Shown: positions 55,483 to 64,000 of the stretch, piece after piece
Layout of the letters: the number at the start of each line of letters is the position of its first letter
Position numbering within the stretch: the first letter of the stretch is position 1
Assembly (NCBI GenBank): GCA_003141275.1
Contig: PLLM01000009.1
Coordinates: forward strand, 1-64,000
Direction of reading: 5' to 3'
DNA: 64,000 nucleotides
Source of the DNA: Phycisphaerales bacterium
GTDB lineage: Bacteria; Planctomycetota; Phycisphaerae; Sedimentisphaerales; Anaerobacaceae
Notes under the pieces: generated by a model
What the model was told of the DNA's origin: nothing
Database searches by the model: none
Seen by the model: only the letters and a program-made list of their open reading frames with translations
Translations under genes and position numbers: made by a program

Positions 55483-55629
55483 ACCTTGCCACTTTTTTAA
55501 CGCCGTTATTATATCATAAGCAATCCAAAATAAATATACGCTTCGATGCCGCGTGCAGGGGCTTGCAAAAAATCGTCACTGTGGTAAAAGATTCATTGCC
55601 TCGATTCATATTTTTCTCAGGAATCCGGT

Positions 55630-58600
55630 ATGGCGGTTAGGTTTATACTTGGCAGGAGCGGCACGGGCAAGACACACCATTGCGTAAAGGCAATAGTGGA
55701 TGCTTTGTCGCAGCCTGCCCCGAGCGGACCTGTGGTGAGCGCAGCCGAACCAGTCGAGGGGCCGGATAACGGGCCATTATTGCTTCTTGTTCCCGAACAG
55801 GCGACCTATCAGGCGAGCGAGGCAATACTCAGCGATACGCGTATAACCGGCTATAGTCGGCTGCACGTCCTTTCTTTTGACCGCTTAGTTTATCTTGTCC
55901 TCGGCAAAAATATCGCCAGGCCCGCGATTTCGCGCCTTGGCCGGGCAATGGTCATTCAAAGAATCCTCCGCGACTGCGCCAGCAAATTGAGCATATTTGC
56001 CGATTCGGCCGGGACTCCCGGCATCGGGCAGCGTTTGGCTGACACGATTACCCAGTTGCAGCAGTACGCGAACACGCCGGACGATATAAAAAATCTCGTG
56101 AGCAATCTGCGAAAACAGCAGGGCGACGCCTTGACAGCAGCTAAGTTCGCCGATTTGGGAATCGTTTTCGAGGAATACCTGAAGTTTATCGAAGGTAAGT
56201 TTCTTGACCCGGATATCCAACTGACTTCGGCCTGCAAGGCGGTAGCCGGCGCGGATTTGGTGCGCGGGGCGAAACTATGGGTCGATGGCTTCGCGGGCTT
56301 CACAACAGGCGAGCTTGCCCTGCTTACCGAATTGCTCAAGGTCGTCGAAGACGCCCAGATTGCCCTTTGCCTCGACCCTGCGACGACCGACATAGCCAAC
56401 CCGGACAAAAACAAAATTGACCCGACCGATTTATTCGGCCACACCGCCGAGACGTATGCCGAGCTTGTCGAGCGGGTAAAAAAGTGCAAACTCAAACTTT
56501 CTCCGCCTTTAATTTTGAATCAGCCGATGCGCTTTTCGGACAGTCCGCCGCTTGCTCATATCGAGCAGAATATTTTTAATCAGGATGCCGAAAAGATATT
56601 CGCAAGCCGTAATATTCGCGTCGTATCAGCGCAAAACGCACGTGCCGAGGTGCAGTTTGTCGCCCGGCAGATAACAAAATTAGTCAGACAAAACGGTTTA
56701 CGGTATCGCGACATCGCCGTCATCGCATCCGACCTCGATTCTTATGAAAACTACATCAAGACCTGTTTCGAGGATTACAGCATCCCCGTCTTTATAGACA
56801 AGCGAAGGCCTCTCAATCAGCATCCCGTAATAGAGATGATTTGTTCCGCGCTTAACGCGGTAACAAACGATTTTCCCGCAGGCGAGATATTCGCGTATCT
56901 CAAGACCGACCTGCTGAATATCGAGCGAGATGAAATTGACCTGCTGGAAAATTATTGTCTCGCCTTTGGCATCACCGCCGGCGACTGGAAAAGCGACAAG
57001 CCCTGGAAATACGCCGCCCAGAACGCCGAACAATTCGACGAAGAGCGTGTAAACCGAATCCGCAAAAAGGCAATCGACCCCCTGCTGGAACTGAAAAAGA
57101 AACTTGGCGATACCGCCGGCGATAATAAGTCGCTTGCCCCGGAGCAGTTCACAAAAATAATTTTCGACTTTCTTGAAGCAGCAGAAGTTCGCAAACAGTT
57201 GTCGAGTTGGGTTGAGCAGGCGATACAAAAAGGCGACTACGCGGCCGCCGACGAGCATCGCCAGTTTTATGACCGGCTAATCGACATCTTCGACGAAATG
57301 GTCGCGGCGTTTGAGGGTGTATCCCTTAACTGTGAGGATTATCTTGCGATTATGCGAAGCGCGTTTTCGCAGATAACGCTCGCGTTCATTCCTCCAAATC
57401 TTGACCAGGTGCTCGTCGGCTCGATTGAGCGCAGCCGACATCCCGATTTGAAGGCGGTTTTCCTGATTGGCACAACCGAAAGGCAATTCCCCTCACCCGT
57501 TGTTTTCGACAGCATACTAAGCGAAGAAGACCGCCTCGCCGCACAGTCATCAGGCGTTGACCTTCCGCCCGGCGTCCGACAGGAGCTTGCCAACAGGCCC
57601 TATCTTGCCTATATCGCGTTCACAAGGCCATCGGAATTTCTCTGCATTTCTTATCCGGCCGTTGACCAGAAATCGAACGCGGTTGTTCGTTCGCCTTTCG
57701 TCGATAACCTGTGCAGTTTGTTTGATGACCTTAAAGAGGAGTCGGTCGATTCCTCGCCGCCGGCTATTGAAGAGGTCTGCACAACATACGAGCTTGAGGA
57801 TATTCTTTGCTGTTCACCGCAGCCGGAAAAGTTGTTGGAGAAAATAACCCGCGATAACCAGCTTTCAGCGATTGGTTCAAGAGCGGCCAATGCGCTCGGT
57901 TATAAAAATGAAGCATCGCTGGATAGTTCAGTCGTCGGGGAGCTTTTCGATAAACAGTTGTCCAGTTCCGCGTCCCGGCTAAGCACCTTCGCCGAATGTC
58001 CCTACAGGCACTTCTCAAGATACACTCTGGGCCTGAGTAAACGCGAGGAATTCAAACTTGAGCCGCCCGACTTGGGCGAGTTTTATCACCGCGTCCTCGA
58101 CAGGTTTCTCAAAAGGGCCGTCGCCGACAAAATAGATTTCGAGACAATCGCCGACGAGGCCCTGATTAAAATCCTCGATGAGGAAACCGAACGACTTTGC
58201 CGGGAGGATTCATTTATATCCAAATTTGCCGCCCACAGTCCGCACAACGCTTTTATGATTGGCTCTGCACGGGAATATCTGCGGGATTGCGTCATCGCTA
58301 TATCGCAGATGATTCGCGCAGGCGCTTTCAGGCCCGCGATGTCCGAGATTTCATTCGGCAAATCCAAATCTGTTGACGATTCAATCGGCGAATTGACGTT
58401 AACGCTTGCCGATGGCAGACGACTCACCCTAAATGGCCGAATCGACCGGCTGGATATCGCGAAGATTGACGGGCGAAAGGTCGCTGTTGTCTTCGATTAC
58501 AAGAAACGTTCCAAAGATTCCTTTAGCTGGGCAGAGTTTTACTACGGCCTTGATATTCAGCTCGCGGTTTATATGCTCGCTGTTCGCAACGCCGCCGGGA

Positions 58601-59082
58601 AAATAGCCGACGATATCGCCGGCGCATTTTATATGCCAATCGAGATCGGTCCGGAAAATGTCGAGCTTGGCAAATCCATCGACAACAATCCCAAATTCGC
58701 CCATAAGGCAAGAGGGATATTCAACGGCAATTATTCCTCCTCGCTCGACGGCACAGCCGCAAAAGACAGTCATTATTATAATTTCTTCGTTACAAAAGAA
58801 GGCGACCCCTACGGGAAATATAATTCCTACGGCGCTCTTAAACCCGCGGATTTCGAGGCGTTTATGAATTTCGGCTCGCGCAAGATAACTGATCTTGCCG
58901 GACAAATCACGTCGGGTAAAATCACCGCTTTGCCCTATCGCCTCGGCACAGATTCGCCCTGTAAACAATGTGAATATAAACCCGTCTGCCGATTCGACTG
59001 GCAGATAAATAATTACAACCTGCTGACACGCGTCAATAAGGAGCAGGTCCTTGAGCGAATTAAAACAGATGAGTCAAAGTAA
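55630..59082 (+). CDS. addB: AddB helicase-nuclease subunit (PD-(D/E)XK, Fe-S)
   Basis: 1150 aa; FILGRSGTGKTHHC, RSRHPDLKAVFLIGTTERQFP, FAECPYRHFSRYTLGL, VAVVFDYKKRSKDSFSWAEFYYGLDIQLAVYMLA, CKQCEYKPVCRFD. Confidence 0.93.
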   Translation: MAVRFILGRSGTGKTHHCVKAIVDALSQPAPSGPVVSAAEPVEGPDNGPLLLLVPEQATYQASEAILSDTRITGYSRLHVLSFDRLVYLVLGKNIARPAISRLGRAMVIQRILRDCASKLSIFADSAGTPGIGQRLADTITQLQQYANTPDDIKNLVSNLRKQQGDALTAAKFADLGIVFEEYLKFIEGKFLDPDIQLTSACKAVAGADLVRGAKLWVDGFAGFTTGELALLTELLKVVEDAQIALCLDPATTDIANPDKNKIDPTDLFGHTAETYAELVERVKKCKLKLSPPLILNQPMRFSDSPPLAHIEQNIFNQDAEKIFASRNIRVVSAQNARAEVQFVARQITKLVRQNGLRYRDIAVIASDLDSYENYIKTCFEDYSIPVFIDKRRPLNQHPVIEMICSALNAVTNDFPAGEIFAYLKTDLLNIERDEIDLLENYCLAFGITAGDWKSDKPWKYAAQNAEQFDEERVNRIRKKAIDPLLELKKKLGDTAGDNKSLAPEQFTKIIFDFLEAAEVRKQLSSWVEQAIQKGDYAAADEHRQFYDRLIDIFDEMVAAFEGVSLNCEDYLAIMRSAFSQITLAFIPPNLDQVLVGSIERSRHPDLKAVFLIGTTERQFPSPVVFDSILSEEDRLAAQSSGVDLPPGVRQELANRPYLAYIAFTRPSEFLCISYPAVDQKSNAVVRSPFVDNLCSLFDDLKEESVDSSPPAIEEVCTTYELEDILCCSPQPEKLLEKITRDNQLSAIGSRAANALGYKNEASLDSSVVGELFDKQLSSSASRLSTFAECPYRHFSRYTLGLSKREEFKLEPPDLGEFYHRVLDRFLKRAVADKIDFETIADEALIKILDEETERLCREDSFISKFAAHSPHNAFMIGSAREYLRDCVIAISQMIRAGAFRPAMSEISFGKSKSVDDSIGELTLTLADGRRLTLNGRIDRLDIAKIDGRKVAVVFDYKKRSKDSFSWAEFYYGLDIQLAVYMLAVRNAAGKIADDIAGAFYMPIEIGPENVELGKSIDNNPKFAHKARGIFNGNYSSSLDGTAAKDSHYYNFFVTKEGDPYGKYNSYGALKPADFEAFMNFGSRKITDLAGQITSGKITALPYRLGTDSPCKQCEYKPVCRFDWQINNYNLLTRVNKEQVLERIKTDESK
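55711..55763 (+). repeat. in-frame dispersed repeat-like insertion in addB
   Basis: cagcctgccccgagcggacctgtggtgagcgcagccgaaccagtcgaggggcc encodes QPAPSGPVVSAAEPVEGP between Walker-A helix and the PLLLLVPEQ strand. Confidence 0.6.
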
Positions 59083-62000
59083 AGTTAATCCGCCTCGACA
59101 GATAAAATGGACGACACAGCAAAGCCGGGCCATTGTTGAGCACGGCAGGAACGTCTTTGTCTCCGCTTCGGCGGGGACAGGCAAGACCGCCGTGCTTTCC
59201 GGCAGTTGCGTCAACGTCGTGACCAACCCGTCCGCCTGCCCCGACGTCTGGAGCGTACTTGTCGTTACTTTTACCGAAATGGCCGCCGAGGAAATGCGTT
59301 CCCGCATCGCAAAGCAGTTAAGCTCCGCGATGGAAACGACCTCCGACGCTGGCCTTCGCAGGCATCTCCGCAGGCAGTTGATTCTGCTCGGCGCCGCCGA
59401 CATTAGTACCATTCACTCATTCTGCAAACGCATTATCACCGAGCATTTTTACGAAATCGGGCTTGACCCGACCTTTCGTATTATCGACGCCGACGAGGCG
59501 AAACTGCTCAAGACCGAGATACTCGAAAAAACAATCGACTGGGCCTGGAAACAAAACAATATAGCCGAGGCGCTGCGGCAGCTTATGGCTCGCAGGGACT
59601 TGCGAATGACGGACGGCTTCCCCGCGACCATAATCGAGATAAGTGATTTTCTCGATGGCGTCGTATCGCGCGATAACTGGCTTGAGCGGGCGAAAGTTTT
59701 AGCCGAAGCAGTTGACCCGTTCGCTACCGATATTGCCCAGGCCCAAAAGCAAATCGTAACAGATAAACTCCAGGACGCGCTTGGCCGGCTCGAATTTGCG
59801 ATGAAAGTTTATAATGACCAGAATCTGTCCGGCAAGTGGGCCGCGAAATGCAGAAACGAATATATAAAACCTGTTCAGCAATGTATCGAGCAATTCAACG
59901 CAGGCCGGTGGGAATTCGAAAGACCGAAAGTTTATAAACCAACGGATGTCTCGCAGGCGGAATTTATCGGCGGAATCGTAGGTGATGCCCTTGATTCCGT
60001 CAGGGAACTCAAAAACTTGGCTATTTTAAATCCCGAATACCTTAACAAATTCGCCGGTGCAATCGGCACGCAGACAAGAGTCCTCGTCGAATTAGTCAAA
60101 CGTTTCGATGATTCGTATCGCCAGGCCAAAAAGGCAATCAACTGTTTGGATTTCGCTGACCTTGAACATTATGCGTTGTGTTTGCTTACTGCGGAAGAAT
60201 CCAAACCATCACAGACCGCGTTGAAACTGCGTAAGAAATACAAATACGTTTTTGTGGATGAATACCAGGATATCAACGATGTCCAGCAGGCAATCATCGA
60301 TATGGTCGGTTCGCCCGGCAACGTCTTCGCAGTAGGCGACCCGAAGCAAAGCATTTACCGTTGGCGCGGCGCGAGACCTGAAATTTTTATTGAGCATCTT
60401 GGCCGAGCGTCGATAAAACCGGAATCGAGTAACGCAGGTCTGCGCGTTGACCTCAACGTCAATTTCCGCTCCGTCAAACCAATACTTGATTTTGCCAATA
60501 AGGTATTCGGCCGGATAATGACCGCCTCGTTTGCCGGCATCGATTACGATGAGTCGGCATATCTTAAGCCCAATTCTGATACCGCCGAAACCGCGATTTC
60601 TCCTGCCGTTGAATTGCACATACTCGATGAGGCACAAGACAATTCCGATGCGTCGTCCTTAAGTGACAGGCAACTACAGGCAGCGATGATTGCCCGGCGA
60701 ATAAAGCAGCTCGTAGATGCCGATTCAAATGAGCGAATCCTCGACAAAGAAACAAAAAATCCGCGCCCCGTCGAGTATCGTGACATTGTTATCCTGATGC
60801 GCTCGCTTGCGGGCAAAAGCGACTTTATCGAAGCGCTGCGACTCACCGGCATTCCCGTAAGCTGCGATGCCGCCGCCGGCTATTTCGAGGCGACCGAAAT
60901 CACCGATATGTTGTGCCTGCTGAAGGTCCTCGATAACCCGCGGCGCGACATAGAGTTTGCCGCGACACTGCGTTGCCCATTTTTCCGGTTCACCGACACC
61001 GAACTCGCAAAAATTCGTTTACATGGCAAAAAAGATAATCACAATTTTAGCTTCTATGATTGCGCAATGTCTTTTTGTAAATCGAGAAGCGAACTGGCAG
61101 ATAAACTTATTAAATCATTCGCCGCGCTCGACGAATGGCGAACCGTTGCGCGCCGAGGCCGGCTCGCAGAATTAATTTGGCACATCTATCGCCGGACCGG
61201 CTATTTGTCATTTGTCTGTGCTTTGCCAGATGGTCCTGCTCGCAGGGCCAATCTGCTCAAACTTCACGACAGGGCCATTCAGTTCGAGGGGTTCGCGGGC
61301 AATTCGGGTGTTCCCTCGCTTACCCGCTTCATCGTTTTTTTAGAGAAGCTCATCTCCGCTGGCGAGGACTGGTCAAAGCCCCAGCCCGAAGCCGGCACAG
61401 GCAATACGGTTCGCGTTATGAGCATCCACAAAAGCAAGGGTCTCGAATTTCCCGTCGTCTTCGTCGCCGACCTCGACAGCCGGTTCAGCAAAAAGGACTT
61501 CAGCCGTGATTGTGTTCTGGATGAACACCTTACCCTCGGCCTGAAAATCATCGATGCCGAAAGCAACTCCCGCCTCGACTCGCCGGCTTACCAGGTAATC
61601 GAAGAGCGAAACCGCCGAAAGTCGCTGGCCGAGGAAATGCGAATTCTCTATGTCGCAATGACAAGGGCGATGAATCGGCTCATACTCGTCGGCTGCAAAG
61701 ACCGGGATAGCTGCCAAAACATTCTTATCGCGGCACATTCATTCGCAGACCAGCCAATCCCGTCTTGGCATCTCGATACTTACCAGAACCATCTCGACTG
61801 GATTTTGTCGGCACTTGGCACTGAGCAAATCCTGCATCAGGTATTTCAAACCAAACTGCCGACGCAAGCCACACAGGATAATTTGTTCAGCGTTCAGTTT
61901 TACGACCAGCCGGAGTTGGTGAAATTTTCCGCTGCTATCCATCCCTCAAAACTAAAAACTCAAAATTCAACACTCAAAACTCAAGTCGTTAAATATGACC

Positions 62001-62809
62001 TGGCCGGCCTTAAACGCTCTCTTGATTGGCAATACCCATTCGGCAACGCGCCGGTGCTGCCCGCCAAAAGAACCGTTACCCAGTGGACTCATCGCAACGA
62101 CGAATTCGCGAAAATCGATTATTCGCTTGCCTTCGACCGAAAACCAAAAGCTGTTTTCGCGACTAAGCAAATCGATGGTAGGTCTGTCGGCACAGCCACA
62201 CACCTTGTTATGTCAAAACTTGACCTGGCTAAATCCGTAACGACTGACGCTATAAATCGACTTATTGAAAAACTCGTAAAAGATGGCGCCATTATTCAGG
62301 AAATCGCGTCGCAAATAAACGCCGAATCAATCACAAAATTCTTCAAAAGCAAACTCGGCCAAACAGTCCTCAATAAAGATAATACCGTCCTGCGAGAATG
62401 GCCATTCACCTTTGCCGTCCCCGCCTCGCAGTGGAAATCGGATAACTTAGGCGAAATACCCGCCATTGGGCGAGGTCTCGCCTTCGGCGGACGAAATACC
62501 ACGCTTCGCCAAGGCTACGCAGGGCAGGCGCAATACCCGCCATTTGGCGAGGTCTCGCCTTCGGCGGACGAAATACGAGATACAATTATCGTTCAGGGCA
62601 TAATCGATTTGCTTGTCAAAACACCTGAAGGTCTGGTGGTCATAGATTTCAAAACCGATGATGTTTCCGCCGAAAGTGCGCTAAAGCGAGCAGCAATTTA
62701 CCGCCAACAATTAGACCTTTACGCCCAGGCCGCCAGCATTATCCTTAACCAAAAAACAGGGAGCAAATGGCTCTATTTCCTGAGGCCCGGCTGCGAAGTC
62801 GAGGTCTGA
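59069..62809 (+). CDS. addA: AddA UvrD-type helicase-nuclease subunit
   Basis: VSASAGTGKTAVL, VVTFTEMAAEEMRSRI, YVFVDEYQDINDVQQAIIDM, GDPKQSIYRWRGARPE, MSIHKSKGLEFPVVFVADLD, LYVAMTRAMNRLILVG, VVIDFKTDDV; ATG 59069 overlaps addB end. Confidence 0.95.
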   Translation: MSQSKVNPPRQIKWTTQQSRAIVEHGRNVFVSASAGTGKTAVLSGSCVNVVTNPSACPDVWSVLVVTFTEMAAEEMRSRIAKQLSSAMETTSDAGLRRHLRRQLILLGAADISTIHSFCKRIITEHFYEIGLDPTFRIIDADEAKLLKTEILEKTIDWAWKQNNIAEALRQLMARRDLRMTDGFPATIIEISDFLDGVVSRDNWLERAKVLAEAVDPFATDIAQAQKQIVTDKLQDALGRLEFAMKVYNDQNLSGKWAAKCRNEYIKPVQQCIEQFNAGRWEFERPKVYKPTDVSQAEFIGGIVGDALDSVRELKNLAILNPEYLNKFAGAIGTQTRVLVELVKRFDDSYRQAKKAINCLDFADLEHYALCLLTAEESKPSQTALKLRKKYKYVFVDEYQDINDVQQAIIDMVGSPGNVFAVGDPKQSIYRWRGARPEIFIEHLGRASIKPESSNAGLRVDLNVNFRSVKPILDFANKVFGRIMTASFAGIDYDESAYLKPNSDTAETAISPAVELHILDEAQDNSDASSLSDRQLQAAMIARRIKQLVDADSNERILDKETKNPRPVEYRDIVILMRSLAGKSDFIEALRLTGIPVSCDAAAGYFEATEITDMLCLLKVLDNPRRDIEFAATLRCPFFRFTDTELAKIRLHGKKDNHNFSFYDCAMSFCKSRSELADKLIKSFAALDEWRTVARRGRLAELIWHIYRRTGYLSFVCALPDGPARRANLLKLHDRAIQFEGFAGNSGVPSLTRFIVFLEKLISAGEDWSKPQPEAGTGNTVRVMSIHKSKGLEFPVVFVADLDSRFSKKDFSRDCVLDEHLTLGLKIIDAESNSRLDSPAYQVIEERNRRKSLAEEMRILYVAMTRAMNRLILVGCKDRDSCQNILIAAHSFADQPIPSWHLDTYQNHLDWILSALGTEQILHQVFQTKLPTQATQDNLFSVQFYDQPELVKFSAAIHPSKLKTQNSTLKTQVVKYDLAGLKRSLDWQYPFGNAPVLPAKRTVTQWTHRNDEFAKIDYSLAFDRKPKAVFATKQIDGRSVGTATHLVMSKLDLAKSVTTDAINRLIEKLVKDGAIIQEIASQINAESITKFFKSKLGQTVLNKDNTVLREWPFTFAVPASQWKSDNLGEIPAIGRGLAFGGRNTTLRQGYAGQAQYPPFGEVSPSADEIRDTIIVQGIIDLLVKTPEGLVVIDFKTDDVSAESALKRAAIYRQQLDLYAQAASIILNQKTGSKWLYFLRPGCEVEV
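61945..61985 (+). repeat. A-rich tandem-like repeat in addA
   Basis: ctcaaaactaaaaactcaaaattcaacactcaaaactcaag encodes SKLKTQNSTLKTQ. Confidence 0.65.
62463..62575 (+). repeat. in-frame direct repeat flanking a REP-like spacer in addA
   Basis: ccattgggcgaggtctcgccttcggcggacgaaatac and ccatttggcgaggtctcgccttcggcggacgaaatac separated by cacgcttcgccaaggctacgcagggcaggcgcaatacccg. Confidence 0.85.
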
Positions 62810-62847
62810 ACCCGGAGAAAAAATTTTATTTTATTATGGAGGCAAAA

Positions 62848-64000
62848 ATGTTCACCACACCCAACACCAGGTATCTAATAGTATCAGTGTTTTTATTTCA
62901 GATGGTTGTTAGCCGCGCAGCTATCGCTTATCTTGAAACAACAAAACTTTTCCCTCCCGACGCCAACGCCGGCGACAGTTTTGGTTCTTCAGTTGCTATC
63001 GACGGCAATATTGCGGTGGTCGGAGCATATCAGAATGACTCAAATGGCAGCGACTGCGGTGCCGCTTATGTTTATGTACTTTCCGGCTCACAGTGGATTC
63101 AAAAACAAAAGCTTGTCCCTTCCGACGGTGCGGCCAACGACCAATTCGGCAAGTCGGTTGCCGTCGCAGGTAATACAATTGTCGTAGGCAGTTATTTGGA
63201 TGACAATAAAGGTTCCGCATATGTCTTTACTTGTTCAGGTGGTATCTGGTCACGGCAGCAAAAACTCGTTGCTCCCGACGCTGCCGCCAAGGACAAGTTT
63301 GGCTGCTCCGTCGCAATCGATAATAATACAATCGTCATAGGCGCTTACGGCGATGATAGCGGCAAAGGCAGCGCCTATGTTTTCACTCGCACCGGCACAA
63401 ACTGGGGCTTTCAGGGAAAACTGACTGCATCAGATGCCCAGTCGGGTGCATATTTCGGTAACAGCGTCGCAATCGACCACAACACAATTATCGCCGGCGC
63501 GCCAAATTGGAATACTCCGATTGGCTCCGCCTATTTTTATCAACGTCAAAACACGACGTGGTCTGAACAAAGTATTCTGCGCGGCGATGCCGGCCATTTC
63601 GGATACTCCGTTGCTCTCGATGGCAACTGGGCCGTTATCGGTGCGTATGAGGGCGATACCAATGTTGTTTCTGGCGCGGGTACGGCTTATGTCTTCGCCA
63701 AGACCGGTGCCGTCTGGGTCGAACAACAAAAGCTTTTTGACGCCAACTCTCCCGCTTACAGCGAGGACTTCGGCTGGGCAGTCGCCATAAAAAATGACAC
63801 AATACTTGTCGGCTGCCCTTATGATTTCGTTAATGGCAATATGACCGGCTCGGTATTCGAATTTGTACGTACTGGCACAACCTGGATTCAAAGCGCCTGG
63901 CTTACGGCTGACGATGCCAATACGAACGACAAATTTGGCTCTTCTACCGCATTATCAGGTCGTCATATCATCATTGGTTCGCCTTACAACTCTAACAACG
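62848..64000 (+). CDS. secreted FG-GAP/integrin-like beta-propeller repeat protein (3' end beyond window)
   Basis: open frame to window end; ggagg RBS; repeats (DAAAKDKFGCSVAIDNNTIVIGAYGDD); missing from ORF track because no stop falls in the window. Confidence 0.85.
   Translation, partial: MFTTPNTRYLIVSVFLFQMVVSRAAIAYLETTKLFPPDANAGDSFGSSVAIDGNIAVVGAYQNDSNGSDCGAAYVYVLSGSQWIQKQKLVPSDGAANDQFGKSVAVAGNTIVVGSYLDDNKGSAYVFTCSGGIWSRQQKLVAPDAAAKDKFGCSVAIDNNTIVIGAYGDDSGKGSAYVFTRTGTNWGFQGKLTASDAQSGAYFGNSVAIDHNTIIAGAPNWNTPIGSAYFYQRQNTTWSEQSILRGDAGHFGYSVALDGNWAVIGAYEGDTNVVSGAGTAYVFAKTGAVWVEQQKLFDANSPAYSEDFGWAVAIKNDTILVGCPYDFVNGNMTGSVFEFVRTGTTWIQSAWLTADDANTNDKFGSSTALSGRHIIIGSPYNSNN

Overview
The window is about 64 kb of a bacterial chromosome. 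Gene content suggests a Planctomycetota/Phycisphaerae-like organism (inference only: Tat-exported GH29 and aldo/keto reductase, prepilin-type N-methylation protein, HNH-AP2 protein, many dispersed short repeats). Most of it is housekeeping or metabolic: recA, alaS, hisD, acnA-type aconitase, queA, dapB, murA, arfB, addB/addA, an ABC-2 exporter, CPBP and M50 proteases, GH2/GH28/GH29 glycosidases, galM, and a tRNA-Leu(CAG). An accessory island lies at about 15.4-22.7 kb. It holds an HNH-AP2 endonuclease-like protein, a BRO-N antirepressor with a decayed second BRO-N fragment beside it, a single-chain Type IIG-like restriction-methyltransferase, a complete ~1 kb DDE insertion sequence with 23-bp inverted repeats, 13-nt iteron-like repeats and a run of hairpins. 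The most unusual structures are: (1) two AT-rich one-gene cassettes, one encoding an FRG-domain protein and one a 142-aa orphan. Both sit between convergent host genes and are bounded by related inverted GGGACAGCC-type repeats with no transposase. (2) Intergenic-type dispersed repeats embedded in frame in addB and addA, including a ~37-bp direct duplication next to the AddA nuclease domain. (3) A dispersed 'ATCTGTGgAATCTGTGGtTAA' repeat family. All calls come from reading the sequence; no database search was run.
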